This document shows, one piece after another, positions 31,351 through 32,971 of a DNA stretch of 32,971 bases. A model generated the notes under the pieces. The model was not told the origin of the DNA. It searched no databases and saw nothing but the letters and a program-made list of their open reading frames with translations. The stretch spans positions 1 to 32,971 of the forward strand of contig MGTS01000011.1 of the NCBI GenBank assembly GCA_001799565.1, in the 5' to 3' direction. The stretch is from Elusimicrobia bacterium GWA2_51_34. Its GTDB lineage: Bacteria > Elusimicrobiota > Elusimicrobia > Elusimicrobiales > UBA9959. Each line of letters begins with the position of its first letter. Positions within the stretch are counted from its first letter, which is position 1. The position numbers were made by a program, and so were the translations under genes.

Positions 31351-31386
31351 AAAAGGGCATCCGCCTAAGGCGGACGCCCTTTTTTA
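31351..31386. terminator. Strong rho-independent terminator after the C11 peptidase gene
   Basis: Long stem AAAAGGGC-A-TCCGCCT / AGGCGGA-C-GCCCTTTT with one internal mismatch and a single-base centre, flanked by A- and T-runs. It lies about 80 nt past the C11 peptidase stop (minus strand) and before the PorV/PorQ promoter, separating the two units. No gene is seen in 31279-31465. Confidence 0.88.
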
Positions 31387-31465
31387 AACTTCACTTAGTG
31401 CCGCAACGAGCGCTATGCGCAACAAAGCGGCCTGGGCCGATGGCCAGCAGACGGCCAAACCCGGA

Positions 31466-32731
31466 TTATTTTATCCACTTTATGAAGTCAGCCCATTTAG
31501 AATCCTTAGCCCACAGCAAAGAGTCGTAAGCCGCGGTATAAGAACTGGGAATGTAGATAGCCAGACCGAAAGAATTGGCGTACCTGGCGCCGGTGGCCCG
31601 GTTGTGGAGTATCAGGTCCGTCGCAAGGAAATCCATCAATTCTTTGCCTTTGGCGGCCACCGAGGCGTTGGTTGTGGCATCAGTGACAAGTTTTACGAAA
31701 TGATAGAGATCCTTATTGGTGGAGTAATAGAAAGCCTGGGCTTTGGTCCGGGCGTTCTTCACGTTGACCAGATCATTGGCGGCCATTACTTCGGCGGTCC
31801 AGTTGTCCAGAAGCCGGGTAAGCTTGCCGAAAGACGCGGTCTTTACGGCGGACTGCGTCGCGCCCTGGTTAATGGCCTGATAATGATCTGTGTAGGAGTC
31901 AACCATTACTCTGGAAAGTTCCGCGCCTGTCATTGCGGGTTTGACGGACAGGGGGCTGAGCCAGGTGTTGTAGGTATAGCCGTCACCGGGTTCCGTCTCT
32001 TCAGAGGCAACGATATAATCGACATATTCTTTTGCCTCATAGCCCACTTCCGCCATCTGCATAAGGCAGGCGTCCATCGCGAGGATGTCTATTTTGCCGA
32101 TCTGGGCCATGGCCTGTCCCAACTGCGGGGTGGTTATGTGATTACCCGTCTCGTCATCGTAGGAAATACCCTTCTGGAATTCAAAATTAAAATCCTTGTT
32201 CCACCCGGCGCCGTGGTTCCACACCACAAGCGCGTAATGGCGGGCCGGATAATTGTTCATGGCCCACTTGGTAAATTCCACCATGTGCTTCCAGTCGCCC
32301 ATGTCGGCCTTAGCGATTTCCATCGCCACGGGCGAGGTTATTTTAAAGGTATCGTTATCTTTCAGCATCAGGTAGCGCCGAGAGCCCTTCCAGTCTCCGT
32401 CGTCAGCGGAGTAGCCGCTTATGCGGCCAAGCTCTGCCACGATATTGACATTGTCTCCGGAGCCCGTCATTTCCATCTCGTTAAGATCCTTAAGACCGAA
32501 TGACTCAAGGTTGTTTTTGGCGTTGACATAGACCATTACGGTCCATTCTTTCTCCGCCTTCGGGGTAGTTTGGGGAAGCGGGATTATTTCCGCGCCCGGG
32601 TTTACAGCTTGAAGCCGGCTGACCATTTTTGTAACACTGCCGGTCTGGTCAAACGTTACGCCGCCGTCAAAGGCGCAGGCGGATGAAACCAGGCTGAGAC
32701 AGGCTAAAACTCCCAATAACCGATTACGCAT
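31466..32731 (-). CDS. Exported clostripain-family (C11) cysteine peptidase
   Basis: 421 residues with a signal peptide (1-20, ACA at the end) and GGGAGG six nt before the ATG. The C11 catalytic dyad is H173 in VVWNHGAGW and C222 in LAMDACLMQMAEVGYE; the family opening KEWTVMVYVNAKNNLES is at 61-77. YIVASEETEPGDGY is the block after the nucleophile. Members cut after Arg or Lys and often self-activate. The protein ends soon after the catalytic domain, without a sorting domain. Such peptidases are abundant in gut and subsurface lineages like Elusimicrobiota. It has its own promoter and terminator. Confidence 0.93.
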   Translation of the reverse strand: MRNRLLGVLACLSLVSSACAFDGGVTFDQTGSVTKMVSRLQAVNPGAEIIPLPQTTPKAEKEWTVMVYVNAKNNLESFGLKDLNEMEMTGSGDNVNIVAELGRISGYSADDGDWKGSRRYLMLKDNDTFKITSPVAMEIAKADMGDWKHMVEFTKWAMNNYPARHYALVVWNHGAGWNKDFNFEFQKGISYDDETGNHITTPQLGQAMAQIGKIDILAMDACLMQMAEVGYEAKEYVDYIVASEETEPGDGYTYNTWLSPLSVKPAMTGAELSRVMVDSYTDHYQAINQGATQSAVKTASFGKLTRLLDNWTAEVMAANDLVNVKNARTKAQAFYYSTNKDLYHFVKLVTDATTNASVAAKGKELMDFLATDLILHNRATGARYANSFGLAIYIPSSYTAAYDSLLWAKDSKWADFIKWIK

Positions 32732-32771
32732 TATAAGCCTCCCTGATGTTGGTTATTTCAAACACAAGGCA

Positions 32772-32801
32772 ATATTATTAAATGGCCGGTGCGAAAGTCA
32801 A
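32772..32801 (-). promoter_or_regulatory. Candidate promoter of the C11 peptidase gene
   Basis: Minus strand: -35 TTGACT (32801-32796), 18-bp spacer, -10 TAATAT (32777-32772). Leader of about 34 nt containing GGGAGG. The remaining sequence to the window end (32802-32971) shows no gene; a 17-bp palindrome, TTCACCCAATGGGTGAA, is at 32941-32957. Confidence 0.45.
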
Positions 32802-32971
32802 TGGCGTATTTTTAGGACGAAAAAGAAGAACACGGCCCCCGGAAAACGCCGTCTCCTCCGCATTTCGGTATGGTATTTTGGGGCCCACCTCCACGGACCC
32901 TAATCCTCCGCTAACTATACTTTTGTATTGGGAAGCAGATTTCACCCAATGGGTGAAGCTACGCTTTACTC

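Noticed and set aside
30202-32731. Type IX secretion pairing of the PorV-like protein with the C11 peptidase
   Set aside because: The peptidase lacks a C-terminal sorting domain and no other Por genes are in the window.
32941-32957. 17-bp palindrome TTCACCCAATGGGTGAA as an operator
   Set aside because: It lies at the window edge with no adjacent gene or promoter visible, so no role can be supported.

Overview
The window reads as a chromosomal segment of a GC-rich, Gram-negative, probably uncultured bacterium. It encodes an outer-membrane PorV/PorQ-type protein, a SLAM-like outer-membrane barrel protein, several exported hydrolases, the non-mevalonate isoprenoid enzyme Dxs and a clostripain-type (C11) peptidase. 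That mix is typical of Elusimicrobiota and neighbouring lineages. The assignment is an inference from gene content only. No rRNA, tRNA, CRISPR array, phage or transposase gene was seen.

Layout. 112-3860: two cytosolic sensor kinases with receiver domains. 4276-5144: a two-gene unit with a pyrimidine-dimer glycosylase-like protein and a lipocalin lipoprotein. 5248-8495: an outer-membrane pair, a CsgG-like/TPR/SLAM-like barrel protein followed by an exported FecR protein whose C-terminus looks like a small barrel. 8552-10169: DUF47/PhoU-like regulator plus PiT phosphate transporter. 10362-13456: adenine deaminase plus an exported metallophosphoesterase. 13618-16975: TSUP transporter, PgeF, GNAT acetyltransferase and a DUF2156 acyltransferase-like protein. 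17087-20884: exported M14 carboxypeptidase, DsbD/SafE-like membrane protein, zinc-ribbon mini-protein and NapH/CcoG-like ferredoxin membrane protein. 21057-27027: a spermidine-synthase-like membrane protein facing a LOG-radical SAM-Memo/AMMECR1 operon (the AmmeMemoRadiSam set, here with export or membrane signals). 27113-30031: dxs and ispA. 30202-32731: PorV/PorQ-like protein and a secreted C11 peptidase.

The most unusual feature is in the spacers. From about 14.4 kb to 30.2 kb, eleven spacers carry tandem arrays of degenerate short words. Most words are exact 7-mers; two loci use mostly 8-mers and one uses 10-mers. Many spacers hold two arrays as facing inverted arms around a 20-80 bp centre, so the RNA could fold into long hairpins. 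Arrays often begin inside or immediately after a stop codon. The same word recurs kilobases apart, and one array lies in frame inside a membrane-protein gene. A separate 269-bp element with 32-bp terminal inverted repeats (30/32 matching) and a TAT flank on each side supplies the last codons of the GNAT gene.

A second theme is translation initiation. Most genes have a clear Shine-Dalgarno sequence. Five genes instead have a consensus-like -10 box ending 6-8 nt before the ATG and no Shine-Dalgarno, which points to leaderless mRNAs. One divergent pair shares a 19-bp intergenic region containing both -10 boxes.
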